DNA of 52,989 nt from Litchfieldia stipae (GCF_014837155.1 NZ_JACYHA010000023.1:1-52989), one strand, 5' to 3'; positions 18,137 to 28,091 are shown, numbered from the stretch's first letter. Numbers and translations: made by a program. The notes: a model not told the origin generated them from the letters alone.

Positions 18137-18358
18137 GATTTTAAACATGGTTAAGGTTAAAAAATGTCTCTCCTCCTATCATACAGAAACCATGTTGATT
18201 ATAGAAGGGCATGAACTCATTCTTATGTAAAACTTTAAAACGTGATGCCCAAATTTTCCATTGATAATACATTTGCATGACAAACAGCAAATTAAAATGC
18301 AGGATAGGAGAAGCTATGTTACAATTATTAGTATTCTTTAAAAAAAAGGAGAGGTAAA

Positions 18359-19039
18359 ATGTTTTTTAATAAGAGTAAGGGCATCATTGTAGGCTTAAGC
18401 TTGATCTTCGCATTAGCTGGTTGTGGATCAAACGATAAATCAACAGACGAATCGTCAAAAAAGGATGAAGTCGTGGCAAGTGTCAATGGACAAACGATTT
18501 TGTCATCTGAATATAGCTCTGCATTAGAGCAGTATAAATTAAATTATGCACAGAGCGGCATCGATGTTGATAGTTTGGGTGAAGAAGAGACGAAGCTACT
18601 CGAACAGCAGGCACTAGATCAATTAATCAATAATGAATTAGTCCTCCAAGCTGCTGATAAAGATGAAATTGTTACTTCTCCTGAAGATGTGACGGCTAGT
18701 TTAACTGAAATCAAAGGCCAATTTGAAACAGATGAACAATATAATGAAGCATTAGAAGCGAATAATTTGACTGAAGAAGAGTTAGAAGCTCAAATTGCTA
18801 AGGATTTAAAAATTAGTAAATATCTAACGTCAAAGATTCCGACACCAGAAGCAACAGACGAAGAAATTAAAGAAATGTATGATCAATATACAGAAGTAAG
18901 TGAAGAAGAAGAGTTACCTACACTTGAAGAAGTGAAGCCGCAAATTGAACAAACCATTGTTCAGCAAAAACAGCAACAAGAAATTCAAGCATTACTTGAT
19001 CAGCTAAGAGAAGATAGTGAAATCGAGAAATTTATTTAA
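18359..19039 (+). CDS. SurA N-terminal-domain lipoprotein
   Basis: This 226-residue lipoprotein has signal peptide GLSLIFALAGCG with the lipid-modified cysteine at residue 22. A SurA_N-type chaperone domain follows (VVASVNGQTILSSEYSSALEQY, LEQQALDQLINNELVLQAADKDEI), then a helical acidic tail. Unlike PrsA, no parvulin-type peptidyl-prolyl isomerase domain is visible, so it probably acts as a holdase outside the membrane. A strong AAAAGGAGAGG site precedes the ATG. It is a single-gene unit closed by the terminator at 19047-19095. Confidence 0.83.
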   Translation: MFFNKSKGIIVGLSLIFALAGCGSNDKSTDESSKKDEVVASVNGQTILSSEYSSALEQYKLNYAQSGIDVDSLGEEETKLLEQQALDQLINNELVLQAADKDEIVTSPEDVTASLTEIKGQFETDEQYNEALEANNLTEEELEAQIAKDLKISKYLTSKIPTPEATDEEIKEMYDQYTEVSEEEELPTLEEVKPQIEQTIVQQKQQQEIQALLDQLREDSEIEKFI

Positions 19040-19046
19040 TAAATAT

Positions 19047-19095
19047 AGAGGTTGTCCAATGCAAGTAGTGAATACTTGTAGGACAACCTCTTTTT
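19047..19095 (+). terminator. Terminator after the SurA-like gene
   Basis: AGAGGTTGTCC and GGACAACCTCT pair perfectly, with an inner CAAGTA/TACTTG hairpin, then TTTTTT. The convergent pseudouridine synthase gene ends at the same point. Confidence 0.9.
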
Positions 19096-19994
19096 TATTG
19101 TGGAAAAATAGGTGGTACATCCATATAAGGTGCTTCAACTTGAATAACCTCATTTGTAATTGGATGTGGAAATTGTACATACTTCGCATGCAGTGCCTGT
19201 CTAGAGAAAACCTCTTTGCCCCCATAGAGAATATCCCCAACCAAGGGATACCCTAAATGACTCATATGAACACGTATTTGATGAGTTCTTCCCGTTTCAA
19301 GCTGAAGCTCGATAAGTGTCATCTGTTCACTAGGAAGTTTCTCAATGACCTTGAATCTCGTTTTTGCCTGCTGCCCAGATGGGGAGACACGTCTTCTAGT
19401 TGGATGATGGCGATCTCGACCGATGGAGGCATCGATCGTTCCTGATTTCTGCTTGATGATTCCATGGACTAGTGCATAATAGGTACGTTTGATCTCCCTG
19501 CGTTCAAGCATACGATCCAACACGGCTGAAGATAATCGATCCTTCGCAAAAAGAATCGCACCTGTTGTATCTTGATCAAGACGATGAACATGCCTCACCT
19601 TTGTCTGTATACCTTGGGCTTGATAATGAAAAGCAACTGCATTTGCAAGTGTCCCTAATTGCCCTTCTGTTGTTGGATGTGTATCCATATTAGCTGGCTT
19701 ATTCACGACTAACACATGATCGTCCTCATAAAGGATGTTTAAATCGGTATACTCTGGAATCAACCCGTAGTCCTCATCCACAAATAATTGAATTTGAAGG
19801 GAATCGGATGTTTTTACTGTATTGCTCCAGGGGAGGGTATCATTATTTAGCTTTACCCCTTTATTCATACGGATTTCGTGTAGTAAGGATTTAGGAATAT
19901 GTAGTTTTTCTTTAAGAATGTCTTCAATTTTAAGTCCTGACCATTCTACGGGTACTGCTATTTGTAACCATTGTCCTCTTTTCGCTATTTTCAA
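19095..19994 (-). CDS. yhcT: RluA-family pseudouridine synthase
   Basis: Isomerises specific uridines in rRNA or tRNA to pseudouridine. The 299-residue protein has an N-terminal S4-like part and the RluA catalytic core. The catalytic aspartate is in HRLDQDTTG (about residue 140), followed by the usual KRTYYALVHG and QLETGRTHQIRVHMSHLGYPLVGD motifs. By size and location after a class D sortase it corresponds to B. subtilis YhcT. The target uridine is not known from sequence. It is divergent from the yhcU-like gene. Confidence 0.9.
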   Translation of the reverse strand: MKIAKRGQWLQIAVPVEWSGLKIEDILKEKLHIPKSLLHEIRMNKGVKLNNDTLPWSNTVKTSDSLQIQLFVDEDYGLIPEYTDLNILYEDDHVLVVNKPANMDTHPTTEGQLGTLANAVAFHYQAQGIQTKVRHVHRLDQDTTGAILFAKDRLSSAVLDRMLERREIKRTYYALVHGIIKQKSGTIDASIGRDRHHPTRRRVSPSGQQAKTRFKVIEKLPSEQMTLIELQLETGRTHQIRVHMSHLGYPLVGDILYGGKEVFSRQALHAKYVQFPHPITNEVIQVEAPYMDVPPIFPQ

Positions 19995-20159
19995 AGATAA
20001 TCACCTTTCAATCTAAATGTACGTAAGCTCTATTATATCGAATGGTAACGTTAGAAGGAAATGAATATAGAGGAAAGACTTACCTTACCATTTGAATGTA
20101 GCCCTATGTTATTCTATTAGTAGCAAAATTGGAAGACTAGACAGTAAGGTGGTTTTAGG

Positions 20160-20558
20160 GTGAAAATAGTATGCGCATCTACTCCAGAACAGGAAAATTA
20201 TATAAAGGAATTAATTGAATATATTTATTCTGAGATTTTTCCTTTACATTTTTCTGATGAGTATATTATCAAAATGGAAGCAATTAATGTATTAGCACCG
20301 AATGAGGAAGATCTTCAGTATAATGGGACGATGAAAGAGGCATTCCAACTTATCTCAAGCTTGCAGGCTTTAATTGCTGTGATGGAAACTGTTCAATATG
20401 AGATGATTGAGCGTACTCACGAAGATATTTTTTCTAAGAATGTGATGATTTTAAATGAATATGGGTATTCGTTTCCTTTTACGTTGGATCAATTTACAAC
20501 GTTGAAGCATGAGGTAATAAGTAGGTATTCTAAACCGACTAATCTATATTTAGCGTAA
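20160..20558 (+). CDS. yhcU: YhcU family protein (DUF5365)
   Basis: A 132-residue soluble protein. The start MKIVCASTPEQENYIKELIEYIYSEIFPL and the middle YNGTMKEAFQLISSLQALIAVME resemble the YhcU family of Bacillus, as I recall it. Function is unknown. It starts at a GTG preceded by AAGGTGG. Its place next to yhcT matches the B. subtilis order, which strengthens the call. Confidence 0.75.
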   Translation: MKIVCASTPEQENYIKELIEYIYSEIFPLHFSDEYIIKMEAINVLAPNEEDLQYNGTMKEAFQLISSLQALIAVMETVQYEMIERTHEDIFSKNVMILNEYGYSFPFTLDQFTTLKHEVISRYSKPTNLYLA

Positions 20559-20566
20559 TTATAATG

Positions 20567-20617
20567 AAAAAGGCTTTCCCTTTAGTGCTGGTGCACTGGT
20601 GGGAATGCCTTTTTTTT
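20567..20617 (+). terminator. Terminator after yhcU
   Basis: AAAAAGGCTTTCCC pairs with GGGAATGCCTTTTT around one internal mismatch, with a second small stem in the loop, and ends in a run of T. Confidence 0.85.
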
Positions 20618-20631
20618 GTTGATAAAATGCC

Positions 20632-20702
20632 GCAGTCTGGATATACTCCGCGTCCTCTCGGGTAGCACTAGTCCCACGGGAGTCTCCATATATTCAGCCT
20701 GC
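20632..20702. repeat. Long imperfect palindrome, possible dispersed REP-like element
   Basis: About 71 bases fold back on themselves. The outer arms GCAGTCTGGATATA and TATATTCAGCCTGC pair over 14 positions with one mismatch and one G-U. The inner arms around CTCTCGGG and CCCACGGGAG form a second GC-rich stem. The base composition is more GC-rich than the surroundings. It resembles the palindromic intergenic repeats scattered in Bacillus chromosomes, but no second copy is visible in the window. Confidence 0.5.
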
Positions 20703-20738
20703 TAGTGTGGTGAATCACCATTCTCTTAGAGAACCCGT

Positions 20739-21212
20739 CTATTTTTCTACTTCTAGTTCACTGAACCAAGTTCTAAAGGTTTCTTCTTCTTGGTAGCTGT
20801 CGATGCGCTTTACTTCTTTACCATCTACAAAGTGAATGATGGTTGGGGTTACGTCGATTCCGTATTCGTTCCAGCCAGCTTGGAATTCGAGTAGATTGAA
20901 TTTCTTCAGGTCTATTCCAAGTTCTTCTGCTAATGGTACGACGACTGGTGTGGAAGCTTGGCAAGCTGGACAGGTAGGACTGTAGAAGTAGACAGTTTGT
21001 GTTTCCCCAGCTTCTAGACTAGCTTTTAATTCCTCTGGTAGGATTTGATTTTGATAATTAGGATCATCTAATTGATCTGTAGTTGCTTGGTTTAAGGTAT
21101 CTTTCCCATAAGGATTCCCTTTTACTTTTTCACTGTTTGAATAGGTGGTGACAAAAGCCAGGGCACCAAATAATACAATAATTATAGATGTAAAGATAAT
21201 TAGTTTCTTCAC
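20739..21212 (-). CDS. Membrane-anchored thioredoxin-like thiol-disulfide oxidoreductase
   Basis: A 157-residue protein with an N-terminal membrane anchor (residues 3-22) and a thioredoxin fold outside the membrane. The redox motif CPAC sits in YFYSPTCPACQAS and the cis-proline in DVTPTIIHFVDG. It is shorter than BdbD and resembles BdbA-type partners. It starts at a GTG two bases after the stop of the DsbB-like gene, so the two are co-transcribed and probably form an electron-relay pair for disulfide exchange in exported proteins. Confidence 0.85.
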   Translation of the reverse strand: MKKLIIFTSIIIVLFGALAFVTTYSNSEKVKGNPYGKDTLNQATTDQLDDPNYQNQILPEELKASLEAGETQTVYFYSPTCPACQASTPVVVPLAEELGIDLKKFNLLEFQAGWNEYGIDVTPTIIHFVDGKEVKRIDSYQEEETFRTWFSELEVEK

Positions 21213-21214
21213 GA

Positions 21215-21652
21215 TTATTTCCCTTCTTTCAGTTGTTTCATCATTAAATAACTACAAATTGAGATGATAATAAAGGCCACTAATGCTAAAAAAGGAATAG
21301 TGATAAAGCCAAGCCAATTAATATACTGTGTATTACATGGAACGATCCCACATGAAAGTGAATGCTCACCAAGAAATGGTACCTTCTGAACTAAGTAATG
21401 ATAGAAGGAAGTGCATAATCCAATCACAGAAAGGACGAATGTATAGACTGAAACACCATAATCCTTTTTTACAATGCTAATCGCAAGGAGAATGACTTGT
21501 GGATACATCAAAATCCGTTGATACCAGCAGAGCTCACAAGGAATAAATAACATAATCTCGGAAAAATATAGACTTCCTAATGTAGCAATTAACGCAGCTG
21601 AAAACGCAATAAGCTGATATGTTTCTAATTTCTTCTCATAACTTTGACTCAT
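21215..21652 (-). CDS. bdbC: DsbB/BdbC-family disulfide oxidoreductase
   Basis: A 145-residue quinone-linked membrane oxidase with four membrane segments. The first cysteine pair is in PCELCWYQR, the standard DsbB signature, and the second pair is in LSCGIVPCNTQYINWLGFITIP. It reoxidises a thioredoxin-fold partner and passes electrons to the quinone pool. The partner is encoded immediately downstream in the same transcript. B. subtilis BdbC (about 138 residues) is the closest relative I recall; the symbol is by similarity. Confidence 0.87.
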   Translation of the reverse strand: MSQSYEKKLETYQLIAFSAALIATLGSLYFSEIMLFIPCELCWYQRILMYPQVILLAISIVKKDYGVSVYTFVLSVIGLCTSFYHYLVQKVPFLGEHSLSCGIVPCNTQYINWLGFITIPFLALVAFIIISICSYLMMKQLKEGK

Positions 21653-21834
21653 TCCTGCTTATTCCTCTCTGATTGTGCATTTGATAAATATATTAAAGCA
21701 TACAACTATATAGTATAACAATTAGAAAGAATGGATGAATAGGGAAAAAAGAAGGGGTAATAGCTCGCAAAGGTTTATTTTTATATGAAAAAGGGAACAA
21801 AAGAGTCAAAAGCCTGGTCAATCAAGGGGGATGA

Positions 21835-23376
21835 ATGATGTCAGAGAAAATTGATTTATCCAAATTTGAAAAGAAGATGATCATCAGAAACATCGAGTTT
21901 AAGGATATAGAGGACATTATCAAACTACAAGAAAAGTGTTTCAAAGGAATGGTACCTTGGGAGAAGGAGCAATTAATTAGTCACCTAGAGCATTTTCCTG
22001 AAGGTCAAATATGTGCTGAGTTTGACGGAGAAATCATTGGTTCTTGCTCAAGTTTGATTGTGAATTTTGACGAATATGATGATCGCCACACATGGGATGA
22101 TATTACCGATGAAGGCTATATAACTAATCATAATCCTGATGGGTATAATCTCTACGGTATAGAAGTCATGGTACACCCAGATTACCGTGGGATGAAAATT
22201 GGTAATCGCTTATATGAAGCAAGGAAGGACCTTGCCAGAAGACTGAATTTAAAGAGCATTATCATTGGTGGAAGGATTCCTAATTTCCATAAGCACTCGA
22301 GTGAATTATCTCCTAGAGAATACGTTCAACAGGTGATGCTTCACAAATTATATGACCCAGTGTTGTCCTTCCAACTAATGAATGGATTTACATTAATGAG
22401 GATCAATCCAAACTATTTACCAGATGATTTTCAATCGGATAAATATGCGACCTTAATGGAATGGAATAACATTGATTACATCGGGAAAACAAAGCAGCAT
22501 TACAAAACATCCTTTCCAGTCCGTATTTGTGTTGTTCAATATGAAATGAAGCTGATTGAGTCTTTTGATGAATTTGCTAAGCAAGTTGAGTACTATACAG
22601 ATGTGGCTTCAGATGCAGGAAGTGATTTTGCTGTTTTTCCTGAAATTTTCACAACACAGCTAATGTCCTTTATGCAAGAGAAATCACCAAGTAAGGCGAT
22701 TCAACGAGTGACGGAGTACACAGAAGATTATATTCAATTATTTACAAGCTTAGCGGTTCGATACAATGTTAATATCATTGGTGGTTCTCATTTTGTAGAA
22801 GAAGACGATAAGATTTATAATATTGCTTATCTTTTTAGACGAGATGGAACAATTGAGAAGCAATATAAGCTACATATTACACCGAACGAACGGAAATGGT
22901 GGGGGATTAGTCGAGGGGATAAAGTTCGAGTATTCGATACCGATTGCGGGAAAATTGCAATCCAAATTTGTTATGATATTGAGTTTCCAGAGCTTGCTAG
23001 AATTGCCACAGAGCAAGGAGCCAAAATCATCTTCACCCCGTTTTGCACTGAGGATCGTCAAGGCTACTTAAGGGTAAGATATTGTGCACAAGCAAGAGCC
23101 GTTGAAAACCAAATCTATACAGTTATTGCTGGAACTGTTGGTCATTTACCAGAAACAGAAAATATGGATATTCAATATGCACAGTCAGCGATTTTTGCTC
23201 CATCAGACTTTGAATTCGCGAGAGATGGAATTGTAGGAGAATGTAGTCCCAATTTACCGATGGTTGTCATTGGTGATGTAGACTTAGAAGTGTTAAGACG
23301 ACAACGCCAATCAGGAACGGTTCGCCAGCTGAAGGATCGAAGACGTGATATATATCATATTAACTATAAGCAATAG
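21835..23376 (+). CDS. yhcX: GNAT-nitrilase fusion protein YhcX
   Basis: A 513-residue two-domain protein. Residues 1-215 are a GNAT acetyltransferase (YGIEVMVHPDYRGMKIGNRLYEARK contains the acetyl-CoA loop). Residues 225-490 are a carbon-nitrogen hydrolase with its catalytic triad visible: Glu270 in FPEIF, Lys345 in KLHITPNE and Cys379 in ICYDIEFPE. The same fusion and length occur in B. subtilis YhcX. Substrates are not established; an acylated amine or amide is implied. Adjacent ATGs at 21835 and 21838 both suit the GGGGG site. In B. subtilis it is near yhcU, so the block is syntenic here with the disulfide pair inserted. Confidence 0.9.
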   Translation: MMSEKIDLSKFEKKMIIRNIEFKDIEDIIKLQEKCFKGMVPWEKEQLISHLEHFPEGQICAEFDGEIIGSCSSLIVNFDEYDDRHTWDDITDEGYITNHNPDGYNLYGIEVMVHPDYRGMKIGNRLYEARKDLARRLNLKSIIIGGRIPNFHKHSSELSPREYVQQVMLHKLYDPVLSFQLMNGFTLMRINPNYLPDDFQSDKYATLMEWNNIDYIGKTKQHYKTSFPVRICVVQYEMKLIESFDEFAKQVEYYTDVASDAGSDFAVFPEIFTTQLMSFMQEKSPSKAIQRVTEYTEDYIQLFTSLAVRYNVNIIGGSHFVEEDDKIYNIAYLFRRDGTIEKQYKLHITPNERKWWGISRGDKVRVFDTDCGKIAIQICYDIEFPELARIATEQGAKIIFTPFCTEDRQGYLRVRYCAQARAVENQIYTVIAGTVGHLPETENMDIQYAQSAIFAPSDFEFARDGIVGECSPNLPMVVIGDVDLEVLRRQRQSGTVRQLKDRRRDIYHINYKQ

Positions 23377-23383
23377 CTATGGA

Positions 23384-23416
23384 AAATGTCGGACTTAATG
23401 AAGTCTGACATTTTTT
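23384..23416 (+). terminator. Terminator after yhcX
   Basis: AAATGTCGGACTT and AAGTCTGACATTT pair with a 4-base loop, then a T run. Confidence 0.9.
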
Positions 23417-23506
23417 GTTGAGGATAAATTAGGTCAAAAGTCCTGTTGATGAATAAAAAACATATAAAATTCATAAACATTTCCTCAATGAAAATGGGTC
23501 CGATGG

Positions 23507-23525
23507 TATAATGAAAACGAATTCA
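23507..23525 (+). promoter_or_regulatory. -10 element and cre-like site before the chemoreceptor gene
   Basis: A TATAAT at 23507-23512 is followed at once by ATGAAAACGAATTCA (23511-23525), which fits the CcpA cre consensus WTGNAANCGNWNNCW at every fixed position. A site over the -10 and start point would predict catabolite repression. No strong -35 is seen. Confidence 0.5.
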
Positions 23526-23553
23526 TAAACTGGAGCTATGGGGGAAAAATGAC

Positions 23554-25575
23554 GTGTTATTAAAAAAACAATTACTGAAAAAAAAGAAAAAGACAAATGG
23601 GCAGAAGAGGACGTTTCAATTCAATTCTGTGGGGATGAAATTATTTGTATTATTTTTCATTAGCATTGTAGTTTGTGTCGTCGCAGTGGGGCTTTTCTCT
23701 TATACAAATTCGAAAAAAGTCATTGAGTCAAAGGTGTCTGAAGGTAGTCAACAAACGATTACTCAGACGGCTGAAAAGCTAAATATTGTATTTGATGATT
23801 ATGTGAAGCGAACCGTGAGTTTAATCGTGGATCAGGATTTAATGAAATTTCCTGTAACCGCTTCAAGTTCTGATAATGAGTTTGATCGATTAACAGCTAT
23901 TAAATCAGCAGAGGACAGGCTGAAAAGCTACCTGTATGTCAATAAAGAGATCGCTTCCATTTCAATTATTCCGATTGATAAGGACAAGGAAGAGATTTCA
24001 ACAGAGATTGCTGTACCTGATGAAATTAGGAATTCCAAGTGGTTTGAGGATAGCATCGCATTAGATGGAACTCCAAGATGGATTGAATCTAATCAAGAAG
24101 GGATTCTAGGAAATGGAGAACCAACCTTTGGACTTTCCCGATTGGTGAAGCTAGCCAATGGAAATTATCAGTTTGTACTCCTCATGGAAATCAAGCTTTC
24201 CCAACTTGGGGAATATTTAGAGTCAGCTCAGCTAGGACAAGCGGGTTATACGATGGTAATTAATGAGGAGAATCAAGTCATTTACTCTCCAGATTCTGAA
24301 TTAATCGGAACAGAGCATATTATAGATGATGCTGAAATGATTAAGGTATCTAATCAGATAGGTGAATTCAACTGGGATGTGGCTGGGGCTTTTCCTAAAT
24401 CAGAGTTAGCCGATGAAACAAACTCAATTAGAATACTAACAATCTTAATGGCATTAGCTGCTGCACTCATTGCTGTTGTGATAGGTTTTGTTGTCGTGAA
24501 AATGATTGGAAAACCAATTACACAGCTTAGCTCATTAATGCTTGAAGGAATAAGAGGGAATCTAACAGTTCGTTCATCAATTAAGAGCAAGGACGAAATT
24601 GGACAGCTAGCACAGAACTTTAATGACATGATGGACCAAATCACTCATTTAGTGAATCAGGTAAATGAAGCAACTGAAGAGGTTCTAAGTACAGCAACTG
24701 AATTAACAAAAGCATCTCAGCATACAGCAGAAGCAGCAAGAGAGGTTGCTACAGCAACAGAAGAAATTGCTTTAGGGGCATCAACATTAGCATCTGAAGC
24801 TGAAAAAGGAACATACATCACAACCACCATTTCAGATCAAATGAAAAAAGTCATTCAAACAAATGAATCATTAGGAAGTACAGCTAATGAAGTAAATATG
24901 GTCAGTGAACAAGGTACAGTCTATATGAATGAACTTATTTCAAAAACTAATTCAACAGAGCAAATGAACCTTGCTATTCTTAACAAAGTAGATGAATTAA
25001 AAGAAAGTACAAAATCGATTCGTAAAATTTTGGATTTGCTTAATAATATGACTAAACAAACCAATATCCTATCTCTGAATGCAGCAATTGAAGCGGCAAG
25101 AGCTGGTGAAGCAGGCAGAGGATTTATGGTCGTTGCTGATGAGATTAGAAAATTGGCTGATCAATCAAGTCAATCAATTAAAATAGTCGGAGAAATTACC
25201 GATGGCATTCAACAGGATATTGATGAAACCGTAGATGTGTTATCAACAGCATATCCACTTTTCCAAGAACAAGTGACAGCAGTGAAAGAATCAAATACCA
25301 TCTTTTTATCTGTAAAAGAGGAAATGTTTAGCTTTTTAGATGAACTAGGTATCGTGTCGCGCTCAATTTATGAGCTTGAGAACTCACAATCAACATTATC
25401 AAGCGCAATGGAAAATGTGAATGCGGTGGCAGAGGAATCTTCCGCTACATCAGAAGAAGTAGCTTCACTAAGTGTCCAACAATTAAGTATTGGAGAAAAT
25501 TTAATCGACCTTTCAACAAAATTAGAGAAAGTAAGCCAAGAATTAACATCCTCGCTTCAAAAATTTAAGCTATGA
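23554..25575 (+). CDS. Methyl-accepting chemotaxis protein
   Basis: A 673-residue transmembrane chemoreceptor. Order: a short basic tail, a membrane helix (about 28-50), an extracellular Cache-type sensor (about 55-285), a second membrane helix (about 292-316), a HAMP linker, then the cytoplasmic signalling domain. The hairpin tip [20 protein letters not shown] sits in the middle of the signalling domain. It should bind CheA/CheW; the ligand is unknown, though Cache receptors often sense amino or organic acids. The start is a GTG after GGGGG. A cre-like site overlaps its -10, hinting at carbon control. The 53-bp tandem array begins directly at its stop codon. Confidence 0.92.
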   Translation: MLLKKQLLKKKKKTNGQKRTFQFNSVGMKLFVLFFISIVVCVVAVGLFSYTNSKKVIESKVSEGSQQTITQTAEKLNIVFDDYVKRTVSLIVDQDLMKFPVTASSSDNEFDRLTAIKSAEDRLKSYLYVNKEIASISIIPIDKDKEEISTEIAVPDEIRNSKWFEDSIALDGTPRWIESNQEGILGNGEPTFGLSRLVKLANGNYQFVLLMEIKLSQLGEYLESAQLGQAGYTMVINEENQVIYSPDSELIGTEHIIDDAEMIKVSNQIGEFNWDVAGAFPKSELADETNSIRILTILMALAAALIAVVIGFVVVKMIGKPITQLSSLMLEGIRGNLTVRSSIKSKDEIGQLAQNFNDMMDQITHLVNQVNEATEEVLSTATELTKASQHTAEAAREVATATEEIALGASTLASEAEKGTYITTTISDQMKKVIQTNESLGSTANEVNMVSEQGTVYMNELISKTNSTEQMNLAILNKVDELKESTKSIRKILDLLNNMTKQTNILSLNAAIEAARAGEAGRGFMVVADEIRKLADQSSQSIKIVGEITDGIQQDIDETVDVLSTAYPLFQEQVTAVKESNTIFLSVKEEMFSFLDELGIVSRSIYELENSQSTLSSAMENVNAVAEESSATSEEVASLSVQQLSIGENLIDLSTKLEKVSQELTSSLQKFKL

Positions 25576-25579
25576 GTTG

Positions 25580-26047
25580 ATGGATTGGTGTTTGGATGGT
25601 AATAGTACTAGTGCTAGTGCCCTGATTAAGGGGGAGATTGCTAGGTGGGGGTGCTAGAACGCGTGAGTAGTGCCCTGATTCGTGTGGAGCAGACTGGATG
25701 GGGTTGCTAGTGCGCGTGAGTAGTGTCCTGATTGGTGTGGAGAAGAGTGAATGGGGGTACTAGTGAGCGCGAGTAGTGTCCTGATTGGTGTGGAGCAGAC
25801 TGGATGGGGGTACTAGAACGCGTGAGTAGTGGCTTGATTGGTGTGGAGCAGACTGGATGGGGGTACTAGAACGCGTGAGTAGTGCCCTGATTCGTGTGGA
25901 GCAGACTGGATGAGGGTACTAGAACGCATGAGTAGTGGCCTGAACGGAGTGGAGAAGTCCTGATGAGGGTACTAGAACACGTGAGTAGTGACCTGAACGG
26001 AGAGATGAAGCCTGAATGGGGGTACTAGTTCGCATGAGTAGTGCCCC
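25580..26047. repeat. Tandem array of about nine hairpin-bearing 53-bp units
   Basis: GAGTAGTG recurs at 25665, 25718, 25771, 25824, 25877, 25930, 25983 and 26036, exactly 53 bp apart, with one more decayed unit before. Each unit contains arms like GGGTACTA and TAGTGCCC around an 11-base loop with ACGCGT or a variant, plus a spacer such as GATTGGTGTGGAGCAGACTGG. The last unit has a 10-bp stem. The first decayed unit starts within a few bases of the chemoreceptor stop codon. The sequence is unrelated to the 52-bp array at 141-1118, but the layout is alike. Confidence 0.95.
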
Positions 26048-26317
26048 CAATCAAGGCATGGATACTATGAAAAGGATAGCAGAGCGCCAGAATAGCTCTC
26101 AATCATCCAATTAATTCCAAAATAAGAGCTACAGACCCTCAACATAATCCCCCAATCACCAAACCCACATCAAAAAATTACAAAAAAATCAAATATAAAA
26201 GGTTTTCAATGATTTTATGATAAAATGACATATACTGACATCATCTTGTTGCAGGAATCCTTCAAAAGATGGAGAATAAGAAATGGTAACAAAGTTACAT
26301 ATTTAAGGAGGAACAAA

Positions 26318-28048
26318 ATGAGCTGGAAAGAGAAATATGATTTATGGACAAACACATCAAACCTAGATGATGAAATAAAAGCATTACTAGAAGAGAAAAA
26401 AGACAATCCGAAGGAGCTTGAGGATTGCTTCTATAAAAATCTTGAATTCGGAACTGGTGGAATGCGTGGAGAAATTGGACCAGGTACAAACCGAATGAAT
26501 CTCTACACAGTTCGCAAGGCTTCGGAAGGTCTAGCAAGATTCATCGAATCAGCTGGAGAAGAGGCTAAAAAGAAAGGTGTAGTTATTGCTTATGATTCAC
26601 GCCATAAATCTCCGGAATTTGCGATGGAGGCTGCGAAAACATTAGCAACCCACGGCATTCAAACCTATGTATTTGAAGAATTAAGACCAACACCAGAATT
26701 ATCATTTGCCGTAAGACATTTACAAGCATTCTCAGGAATCGTTGTCACAGCTAGTCATAATCCTCCAGAATATAATGGGTACAAAGTGTACGGATCTGAC
26801 GGCGGTCAATTACCTCCATTAGAAGCAGATGCAGTGATTGCCAAGGTAAATGAAATTGAAAATGAACTTACAATTCAAGTGGATGACGAAGCAACGCTTA
26901 AATCAGCGGGTCTAATTAAAATGATCGGTGAAGAAATTGACCAAGCATATACGGATAAGTTAAAAACAATCTCCCTAAATCCAACACTTTCTGAGGAAGT
27001 GGATTTAAAGATTGTCTTCACACCTTTACATGGTACTGCTAACAAGCCAGCACGAAGAGGCTTAGAAGCATTAGGGTACAAAAATATTACAGTTGTAAAA
27101 GAACAAGAGCTACCAGATCCAAACTTCTCAACAGTTACATCACCAAATCCGGAAGAGCATGCGGCTTTTGAATTAGCGATTCGTGATGGACTTGAGGTTG
27201 GTGCAGACCTCTTAATCGCAACAGATCCAGATGCAGATCGTTTAGGTGTCGCTGTGAAAAATGATCAAGGTGAATACACCGTTTTAACAGGGAACCAAAC
27301 AGGTGCTATCCTTCTACATTATTTATTATCAGAGAAGAAGGAAAAAGGCATTTTACCTGAAAATGGGGTTGTCCTAAAGACAATCGTTACTTCAGAAATT
27401 GGTAGAGAAATTGCTAAATCATTCGGGTTAGATACGATTGATACCCTTACTGGATTTAAGTTCATTGGGGAAAAAATTAAAGAGTATGAACAAACAGGTC
27501 AATACCAATTCCAATTTGGTTATGAAGAAAGTTATGGGTATTTAATCGCAGATTTTGCTCGTGATAAGGATGCCATTCAAGCGGTATTATTTGCTGTTGA
27601 GGTTGCTGCTTACTACAAGAAAAAAGGCATGTCACTATATGACGCGTTAGTATCGATCTTTGAAGAATATGGATTTTATAAAGAGGGCTTAGAGTCATTA
27701 ACGTTAAAAGGAAAAGAAGGGGCTGAACAAATTAACAGCATCCTTTCAACCTTCAGAAGTACTCCTCCAACGGCTGTTGCTGGACGAAAAGTAGTAACAG
27801 TTGAGGATTATAAAGCTAGCGAAAGAATTAATGTTCAACAAAACGAAACTGTGGTCATTGATTTACCTAAATCAAATGTACTTAAATATTTCCTTGAGGA
27901 TGGGTCATGGTTCTGCTTACGACCATCTGGAACAGAACCAAAGGTGAAATTCTACTTTGGAGTGAAGGGCAACTCACTTGCTGACAGTGAAGATGTGTTA
28001 AAAGCGATCAAAGAAGATGTGATGGCACAAATTCACGAGCTAATATAA
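26318..28048 (+). CDS. pgcA: Alpha-phosphoglucomutase
   Basis: Interconverts glucose 1-phosphate and glucose 6-phosphate, feeding UDP-glucose for glycolipid and teichoic acid synthesis. The 576-residue protein has the phosphoserine loop [19 protein letters not shown], the metal loop [10 protein letters not shown], the sugar-binding GYEESYGYL and the phosphate-binding [12 protein letters not shown]. The frame runs up to 26225, but AAGGAGGAA precedes the ATG at 26318. It fits B. subtilis PgcA (YhxB). Together with the LTA-synthase-like gene upstream it connects to envelope polymer synthesis. A strong terminator follows. Confidence 0.95.
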   Translation: MSWKEKYDLWTNTSNLDDEIKALLEEKKDNPKELEDCFYKNLEFGTGGMRGEIGPGTNRMNLYTVRKASEGLARFIESAGEEAKKKGVVIAYDSRHKSPEFAMEAAKTLATHGIQTYVFEELRPTPELSFAVRHLQAFSGIVVTASHNPPEYNGYKVYGSDGGQLPPLEADAVIAKVNEIENELTIQVDDEATLKSAGLIKMIGEEIDQAYTDKLKTISLNPTLSEEVDLKIVFTPLHGTANKPARRGLEALGYKNITVVKEQELPDPNFSTVTSPNPEEHAAFELAIRDGLEVGADLLIATDPDADRLGVAVKNDQGEYTVLTGNQTGAILLHYLLSEKKEKGILPENGVVLKTIVTSEIGREIAKSFGLDTIDTLTGFKFIGEKIKEYEQTGQYQFQFGYEESYGYLIADFARDKDAIQAVLFAVEVAAYYKKKGMSLYDALVSIFEEYGFYKEGLESLTLKGKEGAEQINSILSTFRSTPPTAVAGRKVVTVEDYKASERINVQQNETVVIDLPKSNVLKYFLEDGSWFCLRPSGTEPKVKFYFGVKGNSLADSEDVLKAIKEDVMAQIHELI

Positions 28049-28054
28049 GCATCA

Positions 28055-28090
28055 AAAAAGGAAGGGACTTTTAGAGGTCCCTTCCTTTTA
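28055..28090. terminator. Terminator after pgcA, shared with yhdB
   Basis: AAAAGGAAGGGAC and GTCCCTTCCTTTT form a perfect stem with flanking A and T runs, suitable for both converging genes. Confidence 0.9.
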
Positions 28091-28091
28091 T

